Positions 37,885 to 50,688 of a stretch of DNA of 64,000 nt are shown here, piece after piece. The stretch spans positions 61,448 through 125,447 of the forward strand of contig NZ_FQUZ01000008.1 of assembly GCF_900129055.1 (NCBI RefSeq). The letters run 5' to 3'. The notes below the pieces were generated by a model. That model had not been told where the DNA came from, made no database searches, and saw only the letters and a program-made list of their open reading frames with translations. The first letter of the stretch is position 1; every line of letters begins with the position of its first letter. The position numbers and the translations under genes are program-made. The DNA comes from Lampropedia hyalina DSM 16112. GTDB lineage: Bacteria > Pseudomonadota > Gammaproteobacteria > Burkholderiales > Burkholderiaceae_C.

Positions 37885-40179
37885 TCAGAAGCTGCCGGTC
37901 AGGCTGACGAAGAACGAGCGTCCATGCTCGTTGTAGGTGCGCGCGCCTGCACCGCGCACGTTGGCAACGTTCACCGTGTTGTGCATGCCGCTGTTCAGGC
38001 CGGTGCGGTAGATTTTCTTGTCGAACAGGTTGTTCACGCCCACACGCAGTTGCAGGTGCTGGTTGATTTTGTAACCTGCATTGAGGCCTGCCAGCGCGTA
38101 GGCTCCCAGGGCACCACCGGAATCGGCAATCTCCTGCTCGATGCGGGTGTCATAGGTGGCAGGTTCCTGTTGTCCATAGAGCGTGGCCGAAGCCTGCAAC
38201 GACAGGGCGTTGCTGACCTGCCAGTCCAGCGTGGTGTTGATCGTGTATTCGGGGATGATGCTCAGCGGCTGGTGGTAGGTCTTGTCCTTGGAGTCGATCA
38301 TGTAGGTCAGGTTGGTGTTCCAGTCCAGGCTTTCGCTCAGGGCGACGAACAGATTGCCTTCCAGGCCGGATACCACGGCTTTCGGGGTGTTCGTCCAGCG
38401 CACCACATCGGCGGAGCGGCCCGCGTATTGCGTCTGGGCGACCGGGTTCACGCCAGCGACGATCTTGTTGCGGTAGTCGTTGTGGAAATAGGCAAAGCTG
38501 CCACGCAACCGGCCACCGGCATCGTAGGCAATGCCGATTTCCTTGTTGATGCTGGTTTCGCTCTTGAGATCGGCATCGCCTTGCAGGTAGCAGGGGGTGC
38601 CACTGCGGCAGCCGCCGCCCAGGCTGAAGAGCAGGTAGTTCGGATTGGACTGGTAGAGGCTGGGGGTTTTGTAGGCGCGTGCCACACCGCCCTTGAGCGT
38701 CCAAGCCGAATCCAGCGCGTAGGAGGCCGAGATTCCGGGGCTGGCATTGAAGCCGAATTCCTCATGCTGGTTCAGGCGCAGGGCCGGGGTGAGTATCAGG
38801 GCATCGCCCAGGGCGATGTTGTTCTCGACAAAGACGGCCATGCTGGTGTAGGAGAGCTTGCTGTTGCCATCGTCTCCAGGCAGATTGGCCGGGTCCAGGC
38901 TGATGCCTGTGCTGGGGTGAACCAGGTTGCGGGTGCTGCCTGCATCGTCCAGCGATTCGTGTGTGACCTCACCCCCCACCGTCAGCAACTGGCTGACGCC
39001 GAACCAGCGCAGTGGCAGGTTCACTTCGCCATCCAGCCGCGCTTCCTTCAGGTCGGCGGTGTAGCGGGTGGGCTGGCCCTTGGTGCCCGATTCCGAGAGG
39101 AATGCCCCTTCGGGGCCGCCGAACAGCCCTTCGGTGGCGCGGGAGTTGCGGGTGTCGGCATAGGACAGGCCCACGCGCGACGTGCCCCAGTCCCAGTCGC
39201 CCCGGTGCGTCAGGGCCACGTCGGAGCGATGCACCACGGTGGTTTCGCTGCCATACAGGTCGAGTACCGAGTCGAATGCCGCAGAACTGACCGATTCGCC
39301 TGCCACCAGATTCTGGGTGTCGCCGGAATACAGATCGCTCTTGCGGTTGTAGCCCAGCGACAGATCCAGCTTCTGCTGTGGAGTCACGTCCAGCGTCAGC
39401 AGGGCGTTGATGAACTTGTTGCGGTTGCCGGTCTTGCCCGAGGCCGCTGCCACGCCATTGACCACATGGGAATGCTCGGCATTGATGTTCAGCGCGTCTG
39501 GCTGGGTTCTGGCATAGCCGCCATAGACGCGAAAGCCCAGCCGGTCGCCTGCCGGGCCTGCCAGATTGAAGGTGGTGCGGTAGCTGTCGCCTTCGTCCGA
39601 ATCTTGCTGGAAGTTGCCGTAGTAGGTGACGGAGCCGCTCAACTGCTCTGCCGGTCGCTTGGTGATGATATTCACCACGCCGCCCATTGCCCCCGAGCCG
39701 TAGCGGGCGGCAGAAGGGCCGCGCAGCACTTCGACCCGCTCGATGGCTTCGGGAGGAATCCAGCCGGTGTCGCCATCGGTATCGCGCTCGCCCGTCCAGC
39801 CCTGGCGCGAGGCATTGCGCGAACGTGCCGGGCGACCGTCGATCAGTACCAGCGTGTTGTCCGGCCCCATGCCGCGCAGGTCGATCTGGCGGCGGTTGCC
39901 GCGCATGCCGGAATTGGCACTGCCGGTCAAATTGACACCGGGTTCGCGCCGCAGCACTTCTGCCAGATCGGTAGCCGGAGGGTTCTTTTCCAGGTCTTCG
40001 GCGGTGATGACCGATACGCCCAGGGAACGCTTGTTTTCTTCTTCGGCCGTGGCCGTCACCACCACTTCAGGCAGCGTCTGGCTGTCACTGTTCTGGGCCA
40101 GGCCCCATGGACTGAAAAACAGCGCAGACACCGCAACAGCGATGCGACTGAGCGCGAACGAGGATGGTTGAACCGGCAT
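37885..40179 (-). CDS. TonB-dependent siderophore receptor, FepA/PfeA-like
   Basis: A 764-residue outer-membrane receptor. A signal peptide ends near LAQ (about 29), followed by a TonB-box-like LPEVVVTA. The plug domain has [27 protein letters not shown] and a Trp/Asp-rich loop typical of enterobactin receptors (FepA/PfeA/BfrA), then [25 protein letters not shown]. The beta barrel ends with terminal Phe. Start ATG 40179 has GGAG seven bases upstream; an in-frame TTG at 40191 lacks support. A Fur-box-like sequence covers its promoter. It probably imports ferric catecholates, but ligand assignment is by similarity only. Confidence 0.9.
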   Translation of the reverse strand: MPVQPSSFALSRIAVAVSALFFSPWGLAQNSDSQTLPEVVVTATAEEENKRSLGVSVITAEDLEKNPPATDLAEVLRREPGVNLTGSANSGMRGNRRQIDLRGMGPDNTLVLIDGRPARSRNASRQGWTGERDTDGDTGWIPPEAIERVEVLRGPSAARYGSGAMGGVVNIITKRPAEQLSGSVTYYGNFQQDSDEGDSYRTTFNLAGPAGDRLGFRVYGGYARTQPDALNINAEHSHVVNGVAAASGKTGNRNKFINALLTLDVTPQQKLDLSLGYNRKSDLYSGDTQNLVAGESVSSAAFDSVLDLYGSETTVVHRSDVALTHRGDWDWGTSRVGLSYADTRNSRATEGLFGGPEGAFLSESGTKGQPTRYTADLKEARLDGEVNLPLRWFGVSQLLTVGGEVTHESLDDAGSTRNLVHPSTGISLDPANLPGDDGNSKLSYTSMAVFVENNIALGDALILTPALRLNQHEEFGFNASPGISASYALDSAWTLKGGVARAYKTPSLYQSNPNYLLFSLGGGCRSGTPCYLQGDADLKSETSINKEIGIAYDAGGRLRGSFAYFHNDYRNKIVAGVNPVAQTQYAGRSADVVRWTNTPKAVVSGLEGNLFVALSESLDWNTNLTYMIDSKDKTYHQPLSIIPEYTINTTLDWQVSNALSLQASATLYGQQEPATYDTRIEQEIADSGGALGAYALAGLNAGYKINQHLQLRVGVNNLFDKKIYRTGLNSGMHNTVNVANVRGAGARTYNEHGRSFFVSLTGSF

Positions 40180-40196
40180 GGGCCACTCCAATATAT

Positions 40197-40224
40197 GTTA
40201 TTAAGTATCATTATTATATATACT
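40197..40224. promoter_or_regulatory. Fur-box-like operator in the shared receptor/YncE-like promoter
   Basis: On the minus strand the 19 bases of 40215-40197 match the classical Fur consensus at 14 of 19 positions (core AATAATGATA). A minus-strand TATAAT (40213-40218) overlaps it and could be the receptor -10 box. A plus-strand TATACT (40219-40224) could serve the YncE-like gene. One bound Fur dimer would therefore cover both promoters. Confidence 0.65.
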
Positions 40225-40273
40225 GCTTTTTTGCTTTTCGTTCTGTGAGCCATTGAAAAACATCCCAAGCACC

Positions 40274-41461
40274 ATGAAAAAAATACCAGCCATTCTTGCC
40301 AGCGCACTGGTGGCATGCGCCATTGCAGGCTGTGCCCAAAAGCCTCTCGCTCCCACGGTCGATGGGGCGCAACTGGTACCGGCCATGCAGCGTGCCGCCC
40401 TGGCCCCCAGCGTGTACGAACTGGTGTACAGCGCAAGGCAGCAGGCGGTGTTCGTGGCCGCACCCGATGTCACACCGGATGACGCGAAGTGCGGTGTCTC
40501 GAAGCTGTTGCGCCTGCATCCCCGCACGCTGGCCGTGCAGGCCGAGGTCGTGTTGCCGCACCGGGGCTTTGGTCTGGCTCTGGACGAGGACGCTGGCCGT
40601 GTCTATGTGGGGCATGGTTTCGATGGCGCAGTCAGTGCCGTGGACATCGCGAGCAACCAGGTGATTGCCACGATTGCGGTGGTGCCGAAAATTGACGGTT
40701 CCACCGCGCCACGCCCCTATGCGCACAGCCTGCGCCAGTTGCTGTTCGACCCGGTTCATCACCGCCTGTACCTGCCCGCGCTGGCCAACGGTGGCAAGTC
40801 CGACAGCCTGCTGTATGTGATCGATACCACCACGTTCACGCTGGAGAAGACCGTTGCGGGCCTGGGCTTCGAGTCCACCGGCATTGCACTGGACACCGCT
40901 GGCCAGCGGCTGTTCGTTTCCAATTTGCAGGCGCAGTTGATGACCATCGACACGCAGACCCTGAACCTGACACACACTGCCGAAATCGAGGTCGATCAGC
41001 CCATCAATCTGGCCTACGATGCCGAGGGGCAGCGCATCTTTGCCACCGATCAGGGCATCGGCTTTCGCCCGATCTGGCGCAACAAGGGATTGGGGCGGCA
41101 CATGCAGCCGCGCAGCAAGGGCCATCAGGTCGTGGTGCTGGATGCCGCATCGGGCCGCAGTCTTGCACGCATTCCCACCGACCGCAATCCGCTGGGCGTG
41201 TTGCTCGATGCAAAACGCCAACGTCTTTATGTCACCAATTTCAATGGCATCCGGGTGGCCGAAGGACAGGGTTCGCTGACGGTGTTCGACAGCCAAACCC
41301 ATGCGTTGCTGCATGTCGTGCCATTGCCGCCACACCCCAACAGCATGGCCCTGGATGCCGATGCCAATGTGCTCTACGTTTCGGTGAAGAATGATGAGAA
41401 CGGCAGCAAGGCAGGTACACCCGAGAGCGTGGTGCGCATTGATCTGAATGCTCTGGATTGA
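40274..41461 (+). CDS. YncE-like beta-propeller lipoprotein
   Basis: A 395-residue lipoprotein (lipobox IAGC, Cys20) made of repeated blades of the YncE/YVTN type, such as LALDEDAGRVYVGHG, IALDTAGQRLFVSN, LLDAKRQRLYVTN and MALDADANVLYVS. E. coli YncE is a periplasmic propeller under iron control, encoded divergently from the TonB receptor gene yncD; the same arrangement is seen here. It may assist substrate handling in the periplasm, but no activity is established. Start ATG 40274 follows the alternate TTG frame by 21 bases and gives a proper signal peptide. Confidence 0.85.
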   Translation: MKKIPAILASALVACAIAGCAQKPLAPTVDGAQLVPAMQRAALAPSVYELVYSARQQAVFVAAPDVTPDDAKCGVSKLLRLHPRTLAVQAEVVLPHRGFGLALDEDAGRVYVGHGFDGAVSAVDIASNQVIATIAVVPKIDGSTAPRPYAHSLRQLLFDPVHHRLYLPALANGGKSDSLLYVIDTTTFTLEKTVAGLGFESTGIALDTAGQRLFVSNLQAQLMTIDTQTLNLTHTAEIEVDQPINLAYDAEGQRIFATDQGIGFRPIWRNKGLGRHMQPRSKGHQVVVLDAASGRSLARIPTDRNPLGVLLDAKRQRLYVTNFNGIRVAEGQGSLTVFDSQTHALLHVVPLPPHPNSMALDADANVLYVSVKNDENGSKAGTPESVVRIDLNALD

Positions 41462-41476
41462 CGGGGCGTTGCCCCG

Positions 41477-41506
41477 CCAAGCCCTGCCGCTGTGCTCAGG
41501 GCTTGG
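41477..41506. terminator. Hairpin between the convergent YncE-like gene and ftsB
   Basis: CCAAGCCCTG (41477-41486) and CAGGGCTTGG (41497-41506) form a perfect 10-bp stem with a 10-base loop. The right arm includes the last codons of ftsB. A smaller CGGGGC/GCCCCG hairpin precedes it. There is no U-tract, so it may act as an RNA 3'-end stabiliser or Rho-linked signal rather than a classical terminator. Confidence 0.4.
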
Positions 41507-41963
41507 TGTACTGCACGAAGATTTCGTTGGGCTTGATCATGCCCAGTTCCTGGCGGGCGATTTCTTCCATCTTGTCCTGGCCTTCGCGCAGGTCGGCAAT
41601 GTCGGAGGCCAGCCGCTCGTTGTCCTGGCGCATCAGTTCATTGGAGGCCTTTTGCACCTGGATTTCCTCGCGCATGGTCTGGACATTGAGCAGGTTGCCC
41701 CGCCCGAACCAGATCTGGTACTGAAACCAGCCGATCAGTGCCAGCAGCATGAGCGCGGCAATGTGCCGCCAGCGTATCCGCAGCCTGGTGCCAGACCGCC
41801 GGGGCCGGGATTGGGACGACGGCTCCTGCGTACCAGCGGCCGAGGCATCGTCGAGAGAGGCTTGCGAGAGCAGGGTCAAGGGAGGGCCGTTCTGTGCGTC
41901 GGGTGGAAGAAATGGTGGGCAGTGAATCCATCGGCAGCGGCAGGCGACGGGTGCCATCGCCAT
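41496..41963 (-). CDS. ftsB: Cell-division protein FtsB with long N-terminal extension
   Basis: The 155-residue frame has the FtsB core in its second half. A single membrane helix (IAALMLLALIGWFQYQIWF) is followed by the coiled coil beginning GRGNLLNVQTMREEIQ, and it ends with IFVQYTKP. FtsB links FtsL and FtsQ in the divisome. The 65 residues before the helix are Pro/Ser/Arg-rich and exceed the few residues usual in FtsB. A TTG near codon 29 could be the true start, but the only ATG starts are at 41963 and 41957. It follows eno by 23 bp, the usual eno-ftsB order. Confidence 0.9.
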   Translation of the reverse strand: MAMAPVACRCRWIHCPPFLPPDAQNGPPLTLLSQASLDDASAAGTQEPSSQSRPRRSGTRLRIRWRHIAALMLLALIGWFQYQIWFGRGNLLNVQTMREEIQVQKASNELMRQDNERLASDIADLREGQDKMEEIARQELGMIKPNEIFVQYTKP

Positions 41964-41986
41964 GCCGCAGGGTTGTGCCGCCGGAA

Positions 41987-43294
<1,308 letters not shown>

Positions 43295-43300
43295 TCAGAA

Positions 43301-44041
43301 TCAGTACGGTTGCCCGTTGAGTTCGATTTTCTGCACCCGGTAGCTCTCGGTCTCTCCGGTGAGGGCTTTGAGCACGGCTCCCCGGTAGACCCACTCGGTG
43401 CGCTCATTGATGGTGAACTTGCAGGCAGTGAATTCGCCTGCCGGAACCGAGATTTTCTCGTCGCCCAGGTAGCGGGCGGTGACTTTGCTCTCGATATGCC
43501 GGTCGTATTCATAGGGGGAGACATTCTGCTGGATGTGCACGTTGCCGGTCTGGGTGTACTCCAGCGTTTCATCCTTTTTCAGCAGCCGCAGGCTATCCCG
43601 ATAAGCCGGTGTATAGACCGTGGTGCTGCGCGACCAAGCCAGTGCCTGGCCACTTTCATAGGTACTGCCATACACGGTATGGGATTGATCTTCGTGAGGG
43701 CGCATGAACAGATGGCGCGTGTAGTTGCCCCATCCCATGGTAAAGAAGGCTTGGCGAACGACTTTTTCCTCGATTTGCTTCAAGCCCGTTTCCCCGGCGA
43801 ATTCGGCATTGTCGCTGAGGGTCTGGATGGTTTTCGTGAAGACGTTCACGGAAGCGTCCTGCTGGGGGTCTTGGTAGGTCACCACCAGAGTGTTGCCCGG
43901 CGTGTGCAGCGCATCGTCGAAACAGTGTGCGGCAGTGTCGTCCAGTGCCGGCGCGTCATTGCCGCCGCAGCCAGCCAGAGCAGCCACGGCCAGCAGGAAC
44001 AGGCAGGAGAGTCGGATGGGGGATGGAATCGAAGTTTTCAT
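43301..44041 (-). CDS. Hypothetical lipoprotein between kdsA and eno
   Basis: A 246-residue protein with lipobox LAGC (Cys25) and mature start CGGNDAP. The rest is a mixed alpha/beta sequence with many aromatic residues (VYGSTYESG, TVYTPAYRDSL) and an end (SVPAGEFTACKFTIN, TEWVYRGAVLKAL) that looks like a beta-rich periplasmic fold. I recognise no family. Start ATG 44041 has AAAGGC upstream. It interrupts the otherwise conserved kdsA-eno junction, so it may be a lineage-specific insertion. The post-lipobox sequence matches that of the GDSL lipase at 249. Confidence 0.75.
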   Translation of the reverse strand: MKTSIPSPIRLSCLFLLAVAALAGCGGNDAPALDDTAAHCFDDALHTPGNTLVVTYQDPQQDASVNVFTKTIQTLSDNAEFAGETGLKQIEEKVVRQAFFTMGWGNYTRHLFMRPHEDQSHTVYGSTYESGQALAWSRSTTVYTPAYRDSLRLLKKDETLEYTQTGNVHIQQNVSPYEYDRHIESKVTARYLGDEKISVPAGEFTACKFTINERTEWVYRGAVLKALTGETESYRVQKIELNGQPY

Positions 44042-44147
44042 GGCATTGCCTTTCATGCAGGGGTTGAAACACCATGATACTTTTGTTTCCATCGGGCGCG
44101 AAATAGGACTGGCAGTATTTTGCAGCGTTTCCCTAAGGCTTTCTGTT

Positions 44148-46852
<2,705 letters not shown>

Positions 46853-46936
46853 TTACCCCGACATTCCATGCGCCGGTACCGCTGCCCGGTGAACGCGCGC
46901 GGCGATTGTGTGGCAATAGGTTGCCCGGCTTCAGTT

Positions 46937-48127
46937 TCAGCCCAGTGCCCGTGCCAGTCGGCTCACGCCTTCGATGATCCTGTCTTCCGCCACGGTGGCA
47001 TAGCTCATGCGGAAGGTGGCGGTATCGGGTGCGCTGGCGTAGAACGGCGTGCCGGGCACGACCGCCACGCCTTGCGCAATGGCGCGCTGCACGAAGGCGG
47101 CAGCATCCGTGCTGGTGCCGTTGGCTCCGGTCAGGCGTGCCCAGATGAACATGCCCCCCTGGGGCTGGGTGAAGGCCAGCGCGTTGCCCAGTTCACGGCG
47201 CAGGCATTCGCCCATCAGCGTGGCGCGGCGGGCGTAGGTCTGCTGCACCTGGCGCAGGGTTGCGGTCTGCCGTCCCGTTTGCCAATACTCGCTGGTGCTC
47301 ACCTGTGCCAGCATGCTGGAGTTGGCATCGCTGAATTGCTTGCACATCACGGCATTGGCCAGCAATGCAGCGGGAGCGACCAGCCAGCCCAGGCGCAGGC
47401 CGGGCGAAAGGGTCTTGCTGAAGCTGCCGCAATAAGCCAGGTAATCGCGGCTTCCGGCCACTTCGGTACTCAAGGCCAGCAGGCTGGGCGGCGGCGGGGC
47501 ATCGAAGTACAGTTCGCCATAGGGATTGTCTTCCACCACCAGCACCTGGTGCGCGGCGGCCAGTTCCAGCACCTTGCGCCGCCGCTCCAGCGGCAACAAG
47601 GCCCCGCTGGGGTTGCCGAAGGTGGGAATCAGATAGACCAGCCGGGGCTGGTGCTCCACGATGAGCCGCTCCAGCGCGTCGGTCTGCACACCATGCTCGT
47701 CGATGGGCACGGAAATCACCTCCGCGCCATACAGGCGGAAACACTGGATGGTGGCCAGGAACGTCGGGCCTTCCACCAGCACCTTGTCACCGGGCGAAAG
47801 CATGATCTTGCCCAGCAGATCGAGTGCCTGCTGGCTGCCGGTGGTGACGATCAAATCCTGCGGCTGCACCTGTGCCCCTTCGGTCTGCATGTGGCGGGCG
47901 ATCTGTTCGCGCAGTGGCTGGTAGCCTTCGGTCGGGCCGTATTGCAGGGCGGCTGCCGGGTGTTGCTCGATGGCGCGACGCGTGGCTTGGGCAATGCCGG
48001 TGGCATCGAACAGGCTGGCATCGGGAAATCCGCCCGCAAAGCTGATGATGCCAGGGCGGCCCAGCAGCTTGAAGATTTCACGAATGGCAGAGGTTTCGAC
48101 ATTTTGCAGGCGTTGTGCAAATTGCAT
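46937..48127 (-). CDS. PLP-dependent aminotransferase (2-aminoadipate/LysN-type, class I/II)
   Basis: A 396-residue fold-type I aminotransferase. The cofactor Lys lies in SFSKTLSPGLRLGW near residue 234. ISFAGGFPDASLFD and YGPTEGYQPLREQIA at the N terminus and IPTFGNPSG in the centre fit the 2-aminoadipate / aromatic aminotransferase subfamily. There is no N-terminal GntR helix-turn-helix, so it is not a MocR regulator. The substrate cannot be assigned. It ends 240 bp upstream of pyrG's start, on the same strand. Confidence 0.92.
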   Translation of the reverse strand: MQFAQRLQNVETSAIREIFKLLGRPGIISFAGGFPDASLFDATGIAQATRRAIEQHPAAALQYGPTEGYQPLREQIARHMQTEGAQVQPQDLIVTTGSQQALDLLGKIMLSPGDKVLVEGPTFLATIQCFRLYGAEVISVPIDEHGVQTDALERLIVEHQPRLVYLIPTFGNPSGALLPLERRRKVLELAAAHQVLVVEDNPYGELYFDAPPPPSLLALSTEVAGSRDYLAYCGSFSKTLSPGLRLGWLVAPAALLANAVMCKQFSDANSSMLAQVSTSEYWQTGRQTATLRQVQQTYARRATLMGECLRRELGNALAFTQPQGGMFIWARLTGANGTSTDAAAFVQRAIAQGVAVVPGTPFYASAPDTATFRMSYATVAEDRIIEGVSRLARALG

Positions 48128-48585
48128 GGCAGTTCCTTGAAGCAGGGGTGGGGCGGAGACACAAAGCCTGCCAGTTTAATCAATATGGCATGCCCCAGGG
48201 CGTGTCTCGTCCATCAAATTAGCAGGGCGATCGCACTATGTCAGAAGCATCCGATACGCACCTATTTCTGCCAAACGCAAACGCCACTACCCCGTCATGC
48301 CGCGTTGAGCACGGCATGACGCTGTGAGTGGGCTTCACCATCACACAATCCGACTAACGAATGGAACCCCTTGTGCGCGTCTTTCATCAGGGTTTGCAGC
48401 CAGCAAACGAAGGCTGCGTCAATGACCGTTTGTAGTCACGCCGTCCACAGCCCTTTACCGAGACATCATTGACCCAGGCCCCAAACAGGGTATGGGTGGA
48501 AATGAGAGACAGGCAAGTCCGCTTGAGCGCAGGCGGCGAACACTGCGCGAGCTACAAAGCATATGATCGGCGTGTCCGGTAGGCG
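48128..48585. other. Gene-free accessory sequence with a perfect 10-bp hairpin
   Basis: No intact gene was found in these 458 bases. CGTCATGCCG (48293-48302) and CGGCATGACG (48312-48321) form a perfect hairpin with a 9-base loop. Minus-strand translation of 48330-48540 gives short coding-like stretches broken by stops in different frames, suggesting a decayed gene, possibly a mobile-element remnant, but I could not name it. Confidence 0.4.
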
Positions 48586-49335
48586 TCACTGCACGATACC
48601 AAGGTGCGCCAGAACGCGGGCGCGCTGTTCCCTTGGCAGGCAGTAGCCCATTGTGGCGTCATACAGCGCAAGCAGAGGTAGGAGCGCTTGCAATAAAGCT
48701 GCCTCGGTCGCCGAGTGGCCGAACTCGCATTGGATGGAGAATGTGTTCTCGTTGTCAATTTCGTTCTCGTAGTATAGGGACAGCTTTTCGAAAGCTGTGG
48801 CCTTCCGTGCCCGATCGACGTTGTCGAACACACAAGACGTGGAGAACGTACCTTTCGAAGCGAGAACAAGTTGCTCTACCAGGTAGCGATGCTCCCTGAG
48901 CAGGTCGTGGAAACGAGTACGCTCAAATTCACCCCAAATCTGAAAATCGATCGACAGGAGTGGTCGCCGAACAAACTGGCTCGCGGGGTAGCCGCGACAC
49001 AAGGTGATCGATACCTCCAAGCCTGTAGCATCTGTCCCCTTCGGGTCTTCTGGACGGGGCGGACGGCGACGCATCTTTGTGAAGTAACCAGACTGTGGCC
49101 GAAAGCGAAACTCGGCGACAGTCGTCGTAGGTTGCCTGGTGACCAAGTACTCTTGCTTCGACTCCTTGAAGATGCGCTTCGGGATAGCAATGGAAGCCGT
49201 TGCGAGAAGTGCTTCAACGACGCTGCATAGCTCTATACTGAACTGGTGGGTCAGTTCCGGCCAGGTGGCGGAGTCGGCATGTAGCAACTCCGGCGGGAAT
49301 GCTTGTTCGAGTTGAATAAGAAGGGCTTTGAGCAT
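48586..49335 (-). CDS. Hypothetical protein, orphan in accessory patch
   Basis: A 249-residue product from ATG 49335 (MLKALLIQLEQAF). Features visible: a basic RPQSGYFTKMRRRPPRP stretch, a mid-region with RTRFHDLLREHRYLVEQLVLASKG, and a Leu-rich end. There is no signal peptide, membrane helix or motif I can match. Codon use is less G/C-biased than in neighbouring housekeeping genes, and the gene sits between decayed DNA and an IS110 remnant, consistent with acquisition by transfer. An alternative longer frame begins at 49461. Confidence 0.55.
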   Translation of the reverse strand: MLKALLIQLEQAFPPELLHADSATWPELTHQFSIELCSVVEALLATASIAIPKRIFKESKQEYLVTRQPTTTVAEFRFRPQSGYFTKMRRRPPRPEDPKGTDATGLEVSITLCRGYPASQFVRRPLLSIDFQIWGEFERTRFHDLLREHRYLVEQLVLASKGTFSTSCVFDNVDRARKATAFEKLSLYYENEIDNENTFSIQCEFGHSATEAALLQALLPLLALYDATMGYCLPREQRARVLAHLGIVQ

Positions 49336-49459
49336 CGGTCGAGTTGCGCAGTGATGTTTGTGACACTTAACGAATGAAAGGGCCCTCCCCATCCCAAGCG
49401 ATACAAGCAACAGTATCGCAAAAGCACCATCATCGTGTCCAGCCGGGGAGTACATGCAC

Positions 49460-49688
49460 ACAGGGCAATCGGGTGAAGATTTCCGTCATTCCGGGCTTGA
49501 CCCGGAATCCAGTTATGCCGCATCCAATGGCAGCAACGGCCTATACAGGAACGGCCCCGCCACCTGGATTGCCGCCTGCGCGGGAATGACGGCTCTGGAG
49601 TGAAAAGGGCCAAAGCGTCCTCCAGACACGAAATCATGCGTTCATGACCTTATGCCCGAGAAGGGGGGCATTCACCCGATTGCCCTGT
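49460..49688. repeat. MITE-like segment bounded by an 18-bp inverted repeat and containing CCGTCATTCC palindromes
   Basis: ACAGGGCAATCGGGTGAA (49460-49477) is exactly inverted at 49671-49688. Between them, CCGTCATTCC (49483-49492) is inverted at 49583-49592 (GGAATGACGG). The left half has its own perfect hairpin, ATTCCGGG/CCCGGAAT. CGTCATTCC-type palindromes are widespread dispersed repeats in proteobacteria. The whole looks like a small non-coding mobile unit placed next to the IS110 remnant. Confidence 0.6.
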
Positions 49689-49733
49689 ACACGCACTCAC
49701 CCGATTCACTTTGCAGCAGGAGGGGGAAAGAAA

Positions 49734-49959
49734 ATGGCAATTATCACCGTAGGAATCGACCTGGCCAAGAACATCTTTGCCGTGCATGGCATCAATGCCG
49801 CAGGCAAATCCGAATTGGTACGCCCCAGCGTCAGTCGCGCCAAACTGCTCGACCTTCTTGCCAGCCTGCCACCTTGCCTGGTTGGCATGGAGGCATGTTC
49901 CGGTGCCCATCAAGAGCGAAGAACAGCAAGGCCAGCTCACGGTGCATCGCGCACGGTAA
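49734..49959 (+). pseudogene. IS110-family transposase remnant
   Basis: The frame from ATG 49734 reads TVGIDLAKNIFAVHGI and PPCLVGMEACSGAH, the N-terminal DEDD-type start of IS110 transposases. At about 49905 the homology jumps to another frame (PIKSEEQQGQLTVHRAR, stop at 49957-49959), which in intact family members lies roughly 60 residues further on. An internal deletion with frameshift has therefore removed the middle, and everything after HRAR is missing. Not functional. Confidence 0.85.
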
Positions 49960-50069
49960 GCCGTAAGATCACAGTTCTAGGCTGTTGGAAATCGTGATTC
50001 GACCAGCCTCTTGCCAACGCATGGCCAGTGGTACAGTGCGCCTTTGCTTTTGCTTGGGGAGCCATCAGG

Positions 50070-50675
50070 ATGAATATGTTTGTGGGTTTGCTGGCCCTGT
50101 TGCTGGGGTTTCACTGGGTGCGCAGCCAGTACCAGAAGCAACACATGGCTTTGCTGGGCGGGCATCTGGGTCGCTTTCAGGTGGAAAAGCACATGCAGAC
50201 CCTGCACGAGGGGTATCTGCGGGCACTGCGCGAAGACAGCGAGGTGCGTCGCCAGCAAATCTGGGAGCTGTTCGCCGCTACCGAGCACGCGCTGGCTGCG
50301 CAGTTTCGCCAGGTGGCCGATGGACTGGCCAAGGAAGCCGAGGCAAACACCCGCATCAGCAAGCTGCCGCTGTGTGTGCCGTATCTGGAGCGTTTCCTGC
50401 CCGCTGCCACGCGCGACTTTCGGGAACTGATGCAGATTCATGCTGCTGGGTTTGACACCGTGGTGCGCAACACCGCCCAGTTGAATCCACAGGAGCGCGC
50501 CTACCAGCTTTCCGCCGAGCTGTTGCTGATGCAGCACAGTTGCCACTGGTTCTGCAAATCGCGCAACCTTGCCAACGCCCGCCTGATGGCCCGCCACAAG
50601 GTCACGCACGAGAAGGTGCTGGAATCCGTTTCACCGCAAACCCGCCAGAAATATCGGGCGTGGTTGCAGGGCTGA
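50070..50675 (+). CDS. Hypothetical protein with N-terminal membrane anchor
   Basis: A 201-residue protein. A short N-terminal hydrophobic segment (MFVGLLALLLGFHW) is followed by a long helical, Gln/Glu/Arg-rich body (HMQTLHEGYLRALREDSEVRRQQI) and a Cys/His-containing end (LLMQHSCHWFCKSRN). It looks like a single-pass cytoplasmic coiled-coil protein. I recognise no family. ATG 50070 is preceded by GGGGAG at a long distance; ATG 50076 is an alternative. It converges on the alpha/beta hydrolase gene, 13 bp away. Confidence 0.65.
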   Translation: MNMFVGLLALLLGFHWVRSQYQKQHMALLGGHLGRFQVEKHMQTLHEGYLRALREDSEVRRQQIWELFAATEHALAAQFRQVADGLAKEAEANTRISKLPLCVPYLERFLPAATRDFRELMQIHAAGFDTVVRNTAQLNPQERAYQLSAELLLMQHSCHWFCKSRNLANARLMARHKVTHEKVLESVSPQTRQKYRAWLQG

Positions 50676-50688
50676 GACGCGGGCCAGC

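Noticed and set aside
37864..40248. Long plus-strand open frame opposite the TonB receptor
   Set aside because: The minus-strand receptor has signal peptide, plug and barrel features; the plus frame has none.
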